In this document: piece after piece, positions 27,881 through 36,999 of the stretch
Position numbering within the stretch: position 1 is the first letter of the stretch
How the letters are laid out: the number at the start of each line of letters is the position of its first letter
NCBI RefSeq assembly: GCF_012932495.1
Contig: NZ_JABCNG010000001.1
Location: forward strand, 2,170,001-2,234,000
From: Novosphingobium sp. SG919
GTDB lineage: Bacteria > Pseudomonadota > Alphaproteobacteria > Sphingomonadales > Sphingomonadaceae
Direction: 5' to 3'
Length of the DNA: 64,000 nucleotides
Program-made: the position numbers and the translations under genes
The notes under the pieces: generated by a model
The model's database searches: none
Told to the model about the DNA's origin: nothing
The model's input: only the letters and a program-made list of their open reading frames with translations

Positions 27881-28345
27881 ATGAGTGAGGATCTGCGCCC
27901 CTTCGGCAATCCCGGATCGGAAAAATTCCGTCTCGATGCCTACCCGTTTTACCTACTGAATCGCGCGGCCAGCCGTTACAACGTGGTCATAGAAGCGGAG
28001 CTGCGCACCGTAGGCATCGATATTCCGACCTGGCGCGTGCTGATGATCTTGGGCGAAAAGGCTCCACTCGCGATCGGCCAGGTGGCCAAGTCTGCCGTGA
28101 TCAACCTATCTACGGTCATGCGCATCGTCGAGCGCATGGCCAAGGCGGACCTTTTGGTCTCCGCCCCCAGCGAACAGGACGGTCGCGTCACCGAGCTGGA
28201 GCTGACCGACCGGGGGCGCGAAGTGCTGGCCGCGGCGCGCAAGGTGACTGCGCCGCTCTACGACAAGATCATCAAGGGCTTCTCGGCAGCAGACTTCGCG
28301 CGCATGCTGGACATCCTCGCGAGGCTGCACGACAACTTGAATTGA
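27881..28345 (+). CDS. MarR-family regulator of the aryl-CoA cluster
   Basis: MarR protein of 154 residues. The winged helix runs from about residue 45 to 115: IPTWRVLMILGEKAPLAIGQVAKSAVINLSTVMRIVERMAKADLL, followed by the wing DGRVTELELTDRG. GGAG precedes the ATG by six bases. It lies between two matching palindromes, one facing the cyclase-iorAB operon and one facing the monooxygenase gene, so it most likely represses both. MarR repressors of aromatic catabolism often sense aryl-CoA thioesters, so an aryl-CoA such as 2-aminobenzoyl- or salicylyl-CoA is the reasonable guess. Confidence 0.87.
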   Translation: MSEDLRPFGNPGSEKFRLDAYPFYLLNRAASRYNVVIEAELRTVGIDIPTWRVLMILGEKAPLAIGQVAKSAVINLSTVMRIVERMAKADLLVSAPSEQDGRVTELELTDRGREVLAAARKVTAPLYDKIIKGFSAADFARMLDILARLHDNLN

Positions 28346-28387
28346 AGCCGCCGCGATCGGCCGCAACGCCGGCGCAGAGCATCAATT

Positions 28388-28407
28388 AAACTTGCACATG
28401 CAAGTTT
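28388..28407. promoter_or_regulatory. MarR operator 2, AAACTTGCA-N2-TGCAAGTTT
   Basis: Perfect nine-base arms around CA form a 20-base dyad 39 bases upstream of the monooxygenase-reductase start. It shares TTGCA-N2-TGCAA and flanking AACT with the palindrome upstream of the MarR gene, which marks both as one protein's binding site. Confidence 0.8.
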
Positions 28408-28445
28408 ATCGATGTACGCCTGGGATCTACCCAGGAGGCGTGATC

Positions 28446-30749
28446 ATGCGTATCGCTTGTCTCGGCGGCGGACCCGCCGGCATCTATTTCGCGATCTCGA
28501 TGAAGTTGCGCGACCCCTCGCACGAGATACACGTCTTCGAGCGCAATCGCTCTGGAGACACGTTCGGTTGGGGTGTGGTATTCTCTGATCAGACACTGGC
28601 CAATCTGCAGGCGAACGACCCGGTGAGCGCGGCCACCATTGCCGACAGCTTTGCCCACTGGGACGATATCGACGTCACCGTGGGTGGAAGTACGGTAACG
28701 TCCTCGGGACACGGCTTCATCGGCATCGGCCGCAAGCGCCTACTCCAGATTCTGCAGGCGCGCGCGGCGCAGCTTGGCGTCGTGACGCATTTCGAAGCAC
28801 AATTCGATGCCGACCTTTCGCGCTATGCCGATTTCGACCTGATCGTTGCCGCCGATGGCGTCAATTCCATGATCCGCGCCGCCAATGCCGACAAGTTCGA
28901 CGTCGACATTGAAACCCGGCGCAATACGTTCTCGTGGCTGGGCACCACCAAGCTGTTCGATGCCTTTGCCTTCATCTTCGAACAGACCGAGCATGGCTGG
29001 ATCTGGGCGCACGCCTATCGCTTCGATGCCACGCATTCCACCTTCATCGTCGAATGCGCGCCGGAAACCTGGCGGGGCCTGGGCCTCGACACGATGGAGC
29101 AGGCCGAATCGATCGCGCTGTGCGAGAAGATCTTTGCCCGCCATCTCGACGGTCACCGGCTGATTTCCAACGCCACGCATCTGCGCGGGTCGGCCGCATG
29201 GATCAACTTCCGCCGCGTGATCTGCCGGCAATGGTCGTTCGACAATGTCGTCCTGCTGGGCGATGCCGCGCATACCGCGCACTTCTCGATCGGGTCGGGC
29301 ACCAAGCTGGCGCTGGAAGACGCGATCAAGCTGGCGCAAGTGCTGGACCGGCCCGGGATCATCGGCCGCGAGGAACTGGCCGCTGCGCTTGCCGAATACC
29401 AGGCGGAGCGCCATGTCGAGGTGCTCAAGATCCAGAATTCCGCCCGCAATTCGACCGAATGGTTCGAGACGATCGACCGCTACCTCGGCTTCGACCTGCC
29501 CCAGTTTGCCTATTCGCTGATGACCCGCTCGCAACGCGTGAGCCACGAGAACCTGCGCCTGCGCGACCGCACCTGGCTGGAAGGCCTAGAGCGCTGGTTC
29601 TGGGCGGGTAACGAAGGGCGCAACACCCCCGTCCAGCCGATGTTCACGCCCTATGCCCTGCGCGGGCTGACGCTGCCCAATCGCGTGGTCGTGCCCGCGA
29701 TGCTGACCTATTCCGCCGATCCGGACGGCTATGCCACGGACTTCCACAACGTGCACTATGGTGCGCGGGCCCTGGGCGGCGCGGGCCTGGTGGTGACGGA
29801 ACTGCTCGCTGTGAGCCCTGAAGGCCGCGCCACGCCGGCTTGCCCCGGCCTGTGGCACGAAGGCCAGACCGAGCGCTGGGCCGCCATCAATGCCTTTGCG
29901 CATCAGCATTCGGCGGCGAAGATCTGCGCGCAGATCGGCCATTCCGGCGCGCGGGCGGCCTGCCGCGTTCCGGGCGAAGGCGTCGGCTACGACGTGCCGC
30001 TGGCAGAGCCCTGGACCACGGTTTCGGCCAGCGCCCTGCCATGGCGCCAGGGTGGCTTGGTCCCTCGCGCGCTTGCGCAGGACGAAATGGCCGGCATCGT
30101 CCAGCAATTCATCGCCGCCACCGAGCGCGCCCATCGCGCCGGTTTCGATATGCTGGAACTCCAGGCCGGGCACGGCAGCCTGCTGTCCAGCTTCATCACC
30201 CCGGTAATGAATCGGCGCGACGACGCATTCGGCGGCTCGCTCGAAAACCGCATGCGCTTTCCGCTTCAGGTCGTGGCCGCCGTGCGCGCAGCCTGGCCGG
30301 CGGACAAGCCGCTGGCGGTGCGCCTCTCCGCCAACGACTGGGTAGGCGAGGCGGGCGTCACGCCAGCCGAAGCGGTCGTCATCGCGCGGCTGCTCGGCGA
30401 AGCCGGCGTCGATATCGTCGATGTCTCGGCCGGCGAAACCGCGCCCGAGGCGCGCCCGGTCTATGGCCGCATGTTCCAGACGCCCTTTGCCGACCAGATC
30501 CGCAACGAAGCGCGCATTCCCACGATTGCGGTGGGCAACATCGCGGACGCTGACCAGGTCAATTCGATCCTCACCGCCGGTCGCGCCGATCTCGTGGCCC
30601 TGGGCCGCACGCACCTGTTCGATCCGGTCTGGACGCTGCGCGCGGCCGTTGCCGCCGGCCACGAAGCGCAGCCGGTGCCATTGCCCTACGTCACCGGCCA
30701 TGCCATGGCCCAGCGCGCCGCGCAGGCGCCTGCGGCCGTCCGCGCCTGA
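28446..30749 (+). CDS. aryl-CoA monooxygenase / Old Yellow Enzyme fusion (salicylyl-CoA 5-hydroxylase or 2-aminobenzoyl-CoA monooxygenase-reductase type)
   Basis: Fusion protein of 767 residues. Residues 1 to about 385 form a class A flavin monooxygenase: GGGPAG at 7-12 and [22 protein letters not shown] near 277 for FAD. Residues 400 to 740 are an FMN-binding OYE-type reductase ([48 protein letters not shown]). The layout and size equal those of 2-aminobenzoyl-CoA monooxygenase/reductase and of proteins annotated as bifunctional salicylyl-CoA 5-hydroxylase/oxidoreductase. The chosen ATG follows an AGGAGG ribosome binding site by seven bases and a MarR operator. It is probably cotranscribed with the thioesterase. 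Which aryl-CoA it uses cannot be read from sequence. Confidence 0.9.
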   Translation: MRIACLGGGPAGIYFAISMKLRDPSHEIHVFERNRSGDTFGWGVVFSDQTLANLQANDPVSAATIADSFAHWDDIDVTVGGSTVTSSGHGFIGIGRKRLLQILQARAAQLGVVTHFEAQFDADLSRYADFDLIVAADGVNSMIRAANADKFDVDIETRRNTFSWLGTTKLFDAFAFIFEQTEHGWIWAHAYRFDATHSTFIVECAPETWRGLGLDTMEQAESIALCEKIFARHLDGHRLISNATHLRGSAAWINFRRVICRQWSFDNVVLLGDAAHTAHFSIGSGTKLALEDAIKLAQVLDRPGIIGREELAAALAEYQAERHVEVLKIQNSARNSTEWFETIDRYLGFDLPQFAYSLMTRSQRVSHENLRLRDRTWLEGLERWFWAGNEGRNTPVQPMFTPYALRGLTLPNRVVVPAMLTYSADPDGYATDFHNVHYGARALGGAGLVVTELLAVSPEGRATPACPGLWHEGQTERWAAINAFAHQHSAAKICAQIGHSGARAACRVPGEGVGYDVPLAEPWTTVSASALPWRQGGLVPRALAQDEMAGIVQQFIAATERAHRAGFDMLELQAGHGSLLSSFITPVMNRRDDAFGGSLENRMRFPLQVVAAVRAAWPADKPLAVRLSANDWVGEAGVTPAEAVVIARLLGEAGVDIVDVSAGETAPEARPVYGRMFQTPFADQIRNEARIPTIAVGNIADADQVNSILTAGRADLVALGRTHLFDPVWTLRAAVAAGHEAQPVPLPYVTGHAMAQRAAQAPAAVRA

Positions 30750-30789
30750 GCGCCATCGTCCCATCTCATCCGGTCCGGAACACTGACCC

Positions 30790-31218
30790 ATGCCTTTCAC
30801 CACCCGCGCACAAGTCCGTTTCGCAGACGTCGATCCTGCCGGCATCGTTTTCTACCCGCGCTACTTCGAGATGTTGAACGGCGCGGTGGAGGACTGGTTC
30901 GAGCAGGATCTCGGGATGGATTTCAAGACGATGCATCTTGAACACCATATCGGGGTGCCCACGGTCAGGCTGGAAACCGAATTCTTGGTGCCTAGCAGCC
31001 TGGGCGACCGGCTGGACATCACGATCGCGCCCCGGCAGCTGGGCCGTACCAGCTGCGCGCTGTCCATCGAATTTGCGGGCAACGGCGTGACCCGGCTGCG
31101 CGCGCAGGTCGTGCTGGTGTGCATGGACCTGCACAGCAAACGCCCCATCGCCTGGCCCGAAACTTTGCGCACGGGGATCGAGCGAGGCCTGCCCGCGCCG
31201 ATCGCGCCTGCCGCCTAA
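30790..31218 (+). CDS. acyl-CoA thioesterase, 4-hydroxybenzoyl-CoA thioesterase family
   Basis: Hot-dog-fold protein of 142 residues. RFADVDPAGIVFYPRYFEMLNGAVEDW near the N-terminus contains the catalytic-loop Asp of the 4-HBA-CoA thioesterase group, and a second conserved stretch runs LETEFLVPSSLGDRL. It is 40 bases after the monooxygenase fusion. It may release the free acid from the hydroxylated aryl-CoA (for example gentisyl-CoA to gentisate) or rescue CoA from dead-end thioesters. It ends five bases from the convergent LuxR gene. Confidence 0.88.
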   Translation: MPFTTRAQVRFADVDPAGIVFYPRYFEMLNGAVEDWFEQDLGMDFKTMHLEHHIGVPTVRLETEFLVPSSLGDRLDITIAPRQLGRTSCALSIEFAGNGVTRLRAQVVLVCMDLHSKRPIAWPETLRTGIERGLPAPIAPAA

Positions 31219-31223
31219 GCCCG

Positions 31224-33920
31224 TCAGATCAGCCGCCGGCGCAACGCCTCCGCGACGGCGGCCGAGCGCTTGTTGACGCCCAGCTTGCGATAGATATTGC
31301 CCAGGTGGAACTTGACCGCGCTCGCCGAGAGGCCAAGGTCGCGGGCGATCACTTTGGTGGAATGGCGCAGGGCGATCCCACGCAAGACGGACAGCTCGCG
31401 CGGTGCGAAGGCGATGCCGCCCGATGCATCGAAAGCATGCGCCGCGACGGTGCGCACCACGCCCGCGCAAAAACTGCGCACCCCCCGCCCCGCCGCGCGA
31501 TAGGCCGGCACTGTCTTCATCGCATCGACCACCGGCAGCAGCGCCGGGCCCTGCTCTGCAAACGGCAGTACGATCCCTTCCGGTTGGGCCATCACGATCG
31601 CTTCGTAAAGGCGCTCGGCTGCCGCTTCGACGCGGTCCTGGTCGAACAGGCCCAGCGCCTGGATCACGAAAACGCGGATCGTCGTCACCGCGCGCCCGCT
31701 GTCCAAGGCCTGACGCTCCAGCCGATCCGCCACCGCGCGCAGCGCTTCGGCATCCTTGCCCAGCAGCGCGTCCTGCGCCTGAAGCAGCGCGGCCTCGTCG
31801 CGCGCGCGCCAGCCGACGCGGCTCGTGGCGATCGTGTCGGCCAGCGCCGGCACCAGATCGCGGCCCTGACGCCTATCCGCCACCACGCCCGCGTGCAGGA
31901 TGCGGCAGAAGTGCTCGATATCGCCCAGCCGGCGCCCACGCATCAGGCGCATCGCGCGATCGAGCAGTTCCAGCGCGCGGGCATGGTCGTTGTGCATCAG
32001 TGCCGCCCGCGCACCCACGCGATAGCCGATGACGAAGGCATCGGGCCAGCCGTCGTGCGCCTCCAGATCGCGCAGCGCCGCATCGATCCGGTCAAACAGG
32101 CCTTCGGTTCGGCCGCGCTCCAGCTCCACCTCGCACAGCACGCATTCGCCAACGGCCCGCAGCCCGACGTCATCGGGCAGGGTGCGCGCAAACATCGCGC
32201 CGGCTTCGGTCGCCAGGCGGCTCGCCCGGCTCAGCTTGCCTTGCGCCAGGGCAATCATCGCATCGACCAGCATGGCCGAACCAAGCCCGTAATGCGCCGT
32301 AGCGCTTTCGTATTTGCGGCACGATGCCTCGATCTGTTCCTGCGCCAGGGCAAAGCGGCCCTGGCGGAAATAGTGCAGGCTGCGCAGCGCATAGACGAAG
32401 GCGGCATTGATCCGGTCGTTGGTATAGGTCGACCAGAAGAAGCCCTCGGCCAACTGGGCCTCGGTCAATTGGGTGTGCGAATGGAACGCCAGCACATGCT
32501 GCGCGATGATGAAATCGGCATAGACCCGCGATTGCGACGGTGATTGGTAGGCCAGTTCCTCGGTCACATATTCGCGCGCTGCGTCGAGCAGGCGCCGCGC
32601 TTCGGGGAAATGCCCCTCCTTCATCAGCATCACCGCCTGGGTTATGGTCACCTGGCCGGACTGCGCCGCCTGCGGCTGCTCGGCAAAGTCGGGCAAGAGT
32701 TGCGACAGGGTATCCCGCACCCGCGTGTAGCCCGATGCGCCGAGCAATTCGCCGCTGGTAAAGGCCTCGAACGCCAGCCGCGCCAGGGCCTGGTCGCCGC
32801 AGTCCCGCACCAGCGCCATCGCAGCATCGGGCGCGCGCCGTTCGACGTGATAGTGCAGCGCCTCGCGATAGGCCTGCGCGCGGTCTGCCGGCTTGCCCTT
32901 GTCCAGTTCGCGCCGGGCAAACCCGCGCAGCAGCGCATTGGCGGAAAACCCGCCGTCCACGCCGCGCCGCACGCTGATCAGCGGCGCCAGCTGGCCCAGT
33001 TCCATCAGCACTGGAAACGCAAGGCGCGGTGCCAGCAGCCGGCCCAGGTATCGCTCGTCGACCCATTCGAGCATGGCCGTCTGCGTCAACGCCAGTTTGG
33101 CGTCCACGCTCAGCGCCTGCCAGATGCCTTCGCGCATGGCGGCTTCGAGCAGACCGCCGGCGTGGTCGAGCACGGTCTCGACCGAACAGGGCCCGTCAAT
33201 ATCCGTCGCCACCGCTTCGGCCAGCGGCCAGCCGGAGGCAACCCCGGTACCTGGCCGAGCGGCAAGGTGCATCGCGGCATAGGCAGCCGCCTCGGCCGGA
33301 TCGAACAGGAATTGCGCCGGGTCGAGGGAGCGGGTCAGATGGGGCGAGCGCACTTGCGCCAATAGCGCCGCGCAGGGGCGGCGCGAAACCAGCCAGACCT
33401 TGAAGCGTTCCGGCGTCCACAGCAGCAGCTGGCCAAGCGCCTGCCCCACGGGTTCGACATCCAGCGCGTTGGCATCGATCACCAGGATCAGCGGCCGCCC
33501 GTTCAGGCCGGCCAGAACCTGCCCGATGGCATCGGCCGTCGGCAAATCGCCACAGGCACCCACGGCCTGTGCGATGGCCCACTCGAATGCGCCGCCATCG
33601 CCCAGATCGCCGGCACGCAGCGTCAACCAGCGGAACGAAGCCGCGCCTGCGGCTGGTCCGCGGACGTGGTTCGCGAGCAGCGTGGTCTTGCCCAGGCCCG
33701 TGGGCCCGAAGACCTGCACGATCCGCTCGCGCCCATCCGTCGCCAGCAGATCGGCAAACCGCGCCAGGCGCACATCGCCGCAGATCGGCACGGGCGGCCG
33801 CGCGTGCTGCGGTGCAGCGGGCCATTCAGCTTGGTTTCCCCCGGGACCGGCTGTCTCCAAAGCTTCATCCGCTGCCGCTACCCGAACGGGGAGACCGCGC
33901 CCGGTCATGGCGTCTGGCAC
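31224..33920 (-). CDS. large ATP-binding LuxR-family (LAL/MalT-like) regulator
   Basis: Protein of 898 residues. A Walker A motif GPTGLGKT lies at 72-79 in an NB-ARC/STAND-like ATPase domain, a long helical TPR-like region fills the middle, and a LuxR-type helix-turn-helix closes the protein (FAPRELSVLRGIALRHSTKVIARDLGLSASAVKFHLGNIYRKLGV). Such proteins bind ATP and an inducer and then activate transcription. The start is unclear: a GTG at 33920 and an ATG at 33908, neither with a good ribosome binding site. It is convergent with the thioesterase gene and divergent from the LysR gene; its targets are not evident. Confidence 0.88.
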   Translation of the reverse strand: MPDAMTGRGLPVRVAAADEALETAGPGGNQAEWPAAPQHARPPVPICGDVRLARFADLLATDGRERIVQVFGPTGLGKTTLLANHVRGPAAGAASFRWLTLRAGDLGDGGAFEWAIAQAVGACGDLPTADAIGQVLAGLNGRPLILVIDANALDVEPVGQALGQLLLWTPERFKVWLVSRRPCAALLAQVRSPHLTRSLDPAQFLFDPAEAAAYAAMHLAARPGTGVASGWPLAEAVATDIDGPCSVETVLDHAGGLLEAAMREGIWQALSVDAKLALTQTAMLEWVDERYLGRLLAPRLAFPVLMELGQLAPLISVRRGVDGGFSANALLRGFARRELDKGKPADRAQAYREALHYHVERRAPDAAMALVRDCGDQALARLAFEAFTSGELLGASGYTRVRDTLSQLLPDFAEQPQAAQSGQVTITQAVMLMKEGHFPEARRLLDAAREYVTEELAYQSPSQSRVYADFIIAQHVLAFHSHTQLTEAQLAEGFFWSTYTNDRINAAFVYALRSLHYFRQGRFALAQEQIEASCRKYESATAHYGLGSAMLVDAMIALAQGKLSRASRLATEAGAMFARTLPDDVGLRAVGECVLCEVELERGRTEGLFDRIDAALRDLEAHDGWPDAFVIGYRVGARAALMHNDHARALELLDRAMRLMRGRRLGDIEHFCRILHAGVVADRRQGRDLVPALADTIATSRVGWRARDEAALLQAQDALLGKDAEALRAVADRLERQALDSGRAVTTIRVFVIQALGLFDQDRVEAAAERLYEAIVMAQPEGIVLPFAEQGPALLPVVDAMKTVPAYRAAGRGVRSFCAGVVRTVAAHAFDASGGIAFAPRELSVLRGIALRHSTKVIARDLGLSASAVKFHLGNIYRKLGVNKRSAAVAEALRRRLI

Positions 33921-34118
33921 GCAAATGGGGGCAGTAGAATCCGCATGGGGCGGACACTAACGCCCCGGCGCGCGGCGCTGCAAGCGCACGCTGGGCCGTG
34001 ACTGGCCGAATATGCACGATCCTGTCCATTCTGGCCCGTGCCTGCCGCCCGGCGCACCCGCTATCCTGCACTGCGGCAGACGCGTTGCCGGGCAATGCGT
34101 GGGGTGATGGAGGCGCCG

Positions 34119-35021
34119 ATGTTGATGGATGTGGCAATGCGCTATTTCTACGAGGCCGCGAACCAGGGCTCGATGCGGCTGGCCAGCGAGAAACTGGGCG
34201 TCGCCGTCTCGTCGATCAGCCGGCAGATCGTCCAGCTGGAAGGTTATCTCGGCGTCAACCTGATCGAGAAAGGCCGGCGCTCGGTCAAGCTCACCGAGGC
34301 GGGCGAGCTGACTTACGACTTTCACCGCACCCAGATCGCGGAACTGGACAGCCTGCGCACCAAGATCCAGGACTTGCGCGGCGTGCGCAAGGGCTCCATC
34401 CGCCTGGCGGTGGGCGAAGGTTTCCTGTCGAGCGCGTTCTTCCAGACGATCGACGCGTTCCACAGCAGGAACCCCGGCCTGCGCATCGAAACCCATGTCG
34501 GCTCGACCAGCGAGATCGTGCGCATGGTCCAGGAGGACGAAATGCACATCGGCCTGGTGCTCCAGATCGAGCCAGAACCCAAAGTGCGGGTGCGGCTCTC
34601 GCTGGCCCAGCCGCTGATGATCATGGTCCATCCCTCGCACCCGCTGACGCGCAAGAACACCGTCACGATCGCCGATCTGGCCCAGCACGACTTGTGCCTG
34701 CCGCCCCGGGGGTTTCGCATCCGCCAGATTGTGGGCCAGATGGAAGCGGTGGCGGGCATCCATCTCGAACCCGCGCAGACCACCTCCTCGATCGCGATGA
34801 TGCGCGATCTTGCGGCCGAGGGCCGCTTTGCCACCGTGCTGCCGCAGATCGCAGCGTTCGGGGAAGTGTCCACCCGCCGGCTGGTGGCCATCCCGTTCGA
34901 GGAGACCGAGGCCGATCCCGTCTCGGTCCACCTCATCACCCGCCTCGGCCGCCATCTGGAAGGCGCGCCCGCCAAGCTGCTGACCGTGCTCGAAGCCAAG
35001 ATGCGCAGCTGGACGCACTGA
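34119..35021 (+). CDS. LysR-family regulator
   Basis: Protein of 300 residues; winged helix MRYFYEAANQGSMRLASEKLGVAVSSISRQI, effector domain from about 90. GGAGG lies five bases before the chosen ATG; further ATGs upstream (34095, 34107) lack one. It precedes the M14 peptidase and may govern the peptidase/hydantoinase/NCS1 block. The protein is closely similar in pattern to the LysR product at 55874-56791 (same SSISRQI, LIEKGRR and FRIRQI segments), so the two are paralogues. Confidence 0.86.
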   Translation: MLMDVAMRYFYEAANQGSMRLASEKLGVAVSSISRQIVQLEGYLGVNLIEKGRRSVKLTEAGELTYDFHRTQIAELDSLRTKIQDLRGVRKGSIRLAVGEGFLSSAFFQTIDAFHSRNPGLRIETHVGSTSEIVRMVQEDEMHIGLVLQIEPEPKVRVRLSLAQPLMIMVHPSHPLTRKNTVTIADLAQHDLCLPPRGFRIRQIVGQMEAVAGIHLEPAQTTSSIAMMRDLAAEGRFATVLPQIAAFGEVSTRRLVAIPFEETEADPVSVHLITRLGRHLEGAPAKLLTVLEAKMRSWTH

Positions 35022-35079
35022 TCGCGCAACGAGATCGCCCCGCGCGCGCAATGAACGCGGCCTAGACTGCGAGGCGGAC

Positions 35080-36888
35080 ATGCGCGAAAAGGACGAGAAC
35101 GTGAAGCCCGCATACTGGCCATCCGAACGGCGCGCGCCGCTGCCGCCCGTCCAGCCCTGGAGCGGCGCCAGCGAAGCGCTGATCCGGCCCGAAGACGATC
35201 CCTGGGTCTCGCCGGCGGAACGCTCGGATTTCGATACGACCCCAACGTATTCCGAAACCCTGGCATGGCTCGCTCGGCTGGCAGACGCGTCACCGCTGGT
35301 CCGCCTCTACGATTACGGGCTGTCGGCCGAAAGCCTGCCGCTCATGCTGGTGGTGGCCAGCACCGATCATCGGCGCATCGCAGCCCGCTTGCAGGGGCAG
35401 CGGCCGGACCTCTCCGCAGCAGCGGAACCGATCCGCGTCCTGAGCGAATGCGGCATCCACCCCGGCGAGATCGACGGCAAGGATGCCAGCCTCATGCTGC
35501 TGCGCGACATCGCGCTGGGCGGCAAGACGGACCTGATCGTCGGCTGCGACTGGTATTTCGTGCCAGTGCTCAATCCCGATGGCCACGAACGACGCTCTGC
35601 CTATAGCCGCCCCAACCAGCGCGGGCCCAATGTACAGGGCTGGCGGGCGTCGGCGCAGGGGCTCAATCTCAACCGCGATTTCGTCAAGGCACAATCGCCG
35701 GAAATCCGCGCCATCCTGCGCCTGCTGGCCAAGATCGACCCCGACCTGTTCATCGACATGCACGTGACGGACGGGCTCGATTACCAGTACGACATCACTT
35801 TCGGTTTCCAGGACCCGCTCTATTCCGCCTCTCCGCAAATCAGCGCTTGGCTGGAGCAGACCTATCGCCCGCAAGTGGATGCGCATATGCAGGCGCAGGG
35901 CCATGCTCCCGGCCCGCTGATCCTTGCGGCCGACGACCGCCGGCCGGAGCTGGGCCTGATGCTGCCCGCCTTCCCGCCCCGCTTCTCCCATGGATATGGA
36001 GACTTGCGCCATATCCCGACGGTGCTGGTGGAGAACCATTCGCTCAAAACCGTGCGCCGGCGCGTGCTCGGCACTTATGCGCTGCTCGAAGCATCGCTGC
36101 GCGCAGCCGTGATGCATGGCGCAGACTTGCGCGCTGCGCTGGCGGCCGATCGCGCCCGGCGCGAGCCGGAGCCGATCCTGGCCTGGGACATGGCGCCCGA
36201 GCCGGTGCGCACGATCACCTTCCACCCCATTGCCTCGAAGTTCTACGAAAGCCCGGCATCGGGCGCGCAGGAAGTGCGCTGGCTGGGCACGCCCCTGCCG
36301 CCCGTGGAAACGCCGGTGTTCGGATCGACACCCGCCACCCGCATTTCCCGCCCGCGCGGCTATTGGGTGCCCGCAAGCGAATTCGACGCGCTCGACCGCC
36401 TGCGCGCCCACGGCATCGCCATCGACATCGCGCCCGACTGGATCGAGATCGAAGTCGACATGCTGCGCCTATGCGACCTCGAGGTGGCCGGCGCCGTCTC
36501 CGAACGGCGCGTTACGCTCAAGGCCGGCGTGGCGCAGATCGAGCGACGCCGCGAACGCTTTGCGCCAGGTTCCGCTTTCGTTACCACGGACCAGCCGCTG
36601 GGCGACCTCGCCATCCACATGCTGGAGCCGACCTGCGCGGATTCACTATTCGCGCAGGGGCTGATCGCCGGAATGCTCGACCCGGTCGAATATCTCGAAG
36701 CCTATGTCGTGGCGCCGATGGCCGAGGAAATGCTCGCCACCGACCCGGACCTGCGCGCCGAATTCCAGGCAAAGCTCGCGGCCGACAACGCCTTTGCCGC
36801 CGATCCCATGGCGCGGCTTAAGTGGTTCTATCTGCGCTCCCCCTACCGCGACGAGCGCCACATGCTCTACCCCGTAGCGCGCTGCTGA
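35080..36888 (+). CDS. M14-family zinc carboxypeptidase
   Basis: Protein of 602 residues. Zinc ligands are His127 and Glu130 (HPGEIDGKD) and His228 (IDMHVTDG); Asn/Arg near 199 (NLNRDF) and NPDGHE near 165-170 complete the substrate site, and the Glu in LVENHS near 318 is the likely catalytic base. About 250 C-terminal residues are an accessory beta-rich region. Unlike most M14 enzymes there is no signal peptide, so it appears cytoplasmic. A GTG at 35101 with AAGGACGAG upstream is an alternative start. It sits beside hydantoinase genes, hinting at release of amino acids from an internalised peptide-like compound. Confidence 0.85.
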   Translation: MREKDENVKPAYWPSERRAPLPPVQPWSGASEALIRPEDDPWVSPAERSDFDTTPTYSETLAWLARLADASPLVRLYDYGLSAESLPLMLVVASTDHRRIAARLQGQRPDLSAAAEPIRVLSECGIHPGEIDGKDASLMLLRDIALGGKTDLIVGCDWYFVPVLNPDGHERRSAYSRPNQRGPNVQGWRASAQGLNLNRDFVKAQSPEIRAILRLLAKIDPDLFIDMHVTDGLDYQYDITFGFQDPLYSASPQISAWLEQTYRPQVDAHMQAQGHAPGPLILAADDRRPELGLMLPAFPPRFSHGYGDLRHIPTVLVENHSLKTVRRRVLGTYALLEASLRAAVMHGADLRAALAADRARREPEPILAWDMAPEPVRTITFHPIASKFYESPASGAQEVRWLGTPLPPVETPVFGSTPATRISRPRGYWVPASEFDALDRLRAHGIAIDIAPDWIEIEVDMLRLCDLEVAGAVSERRVTLKAGVAQIERRRERFAPGSAFVTTDQPLGDLAIHMLEPTCADSLFAQGLIAGMLDPVEYLEAYVVAPMAEEMLATDPDLRAEFQAKLAADNAFAADPMARLKWFYLRSPYRDERHMLYPVARC

Positions 36889-36949
36889 CCGGGGCCTAGG
36901 CCAATTCAACAGCGGTTGATTGGCCGAAACGGCCGGGAACGCCTCAAAC

Positions 36950-36982
36950 AGCGGGACCTCGGATCAAGCCCGGGGTCCCGCT
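36950..36982. terminator. palindromic element between convergent genes
   Basis: AGCGGGACC / GGTCCCGCT forms a nine-base-pair stem around a loop that itself contains GGATCAAGCCCGG. The element sits between the convergent M14 and hyuB genes and can serve as a bidirectional terminator. It resembles the CCGGATCAAG-type palindromes scattered as intergenic repeats in alphaproteobacterial genomes, so it may be one copy of such a family. Confidence 0.6.
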
Positions 36983-36999
36983 ATTTCCACGCGCAACGC

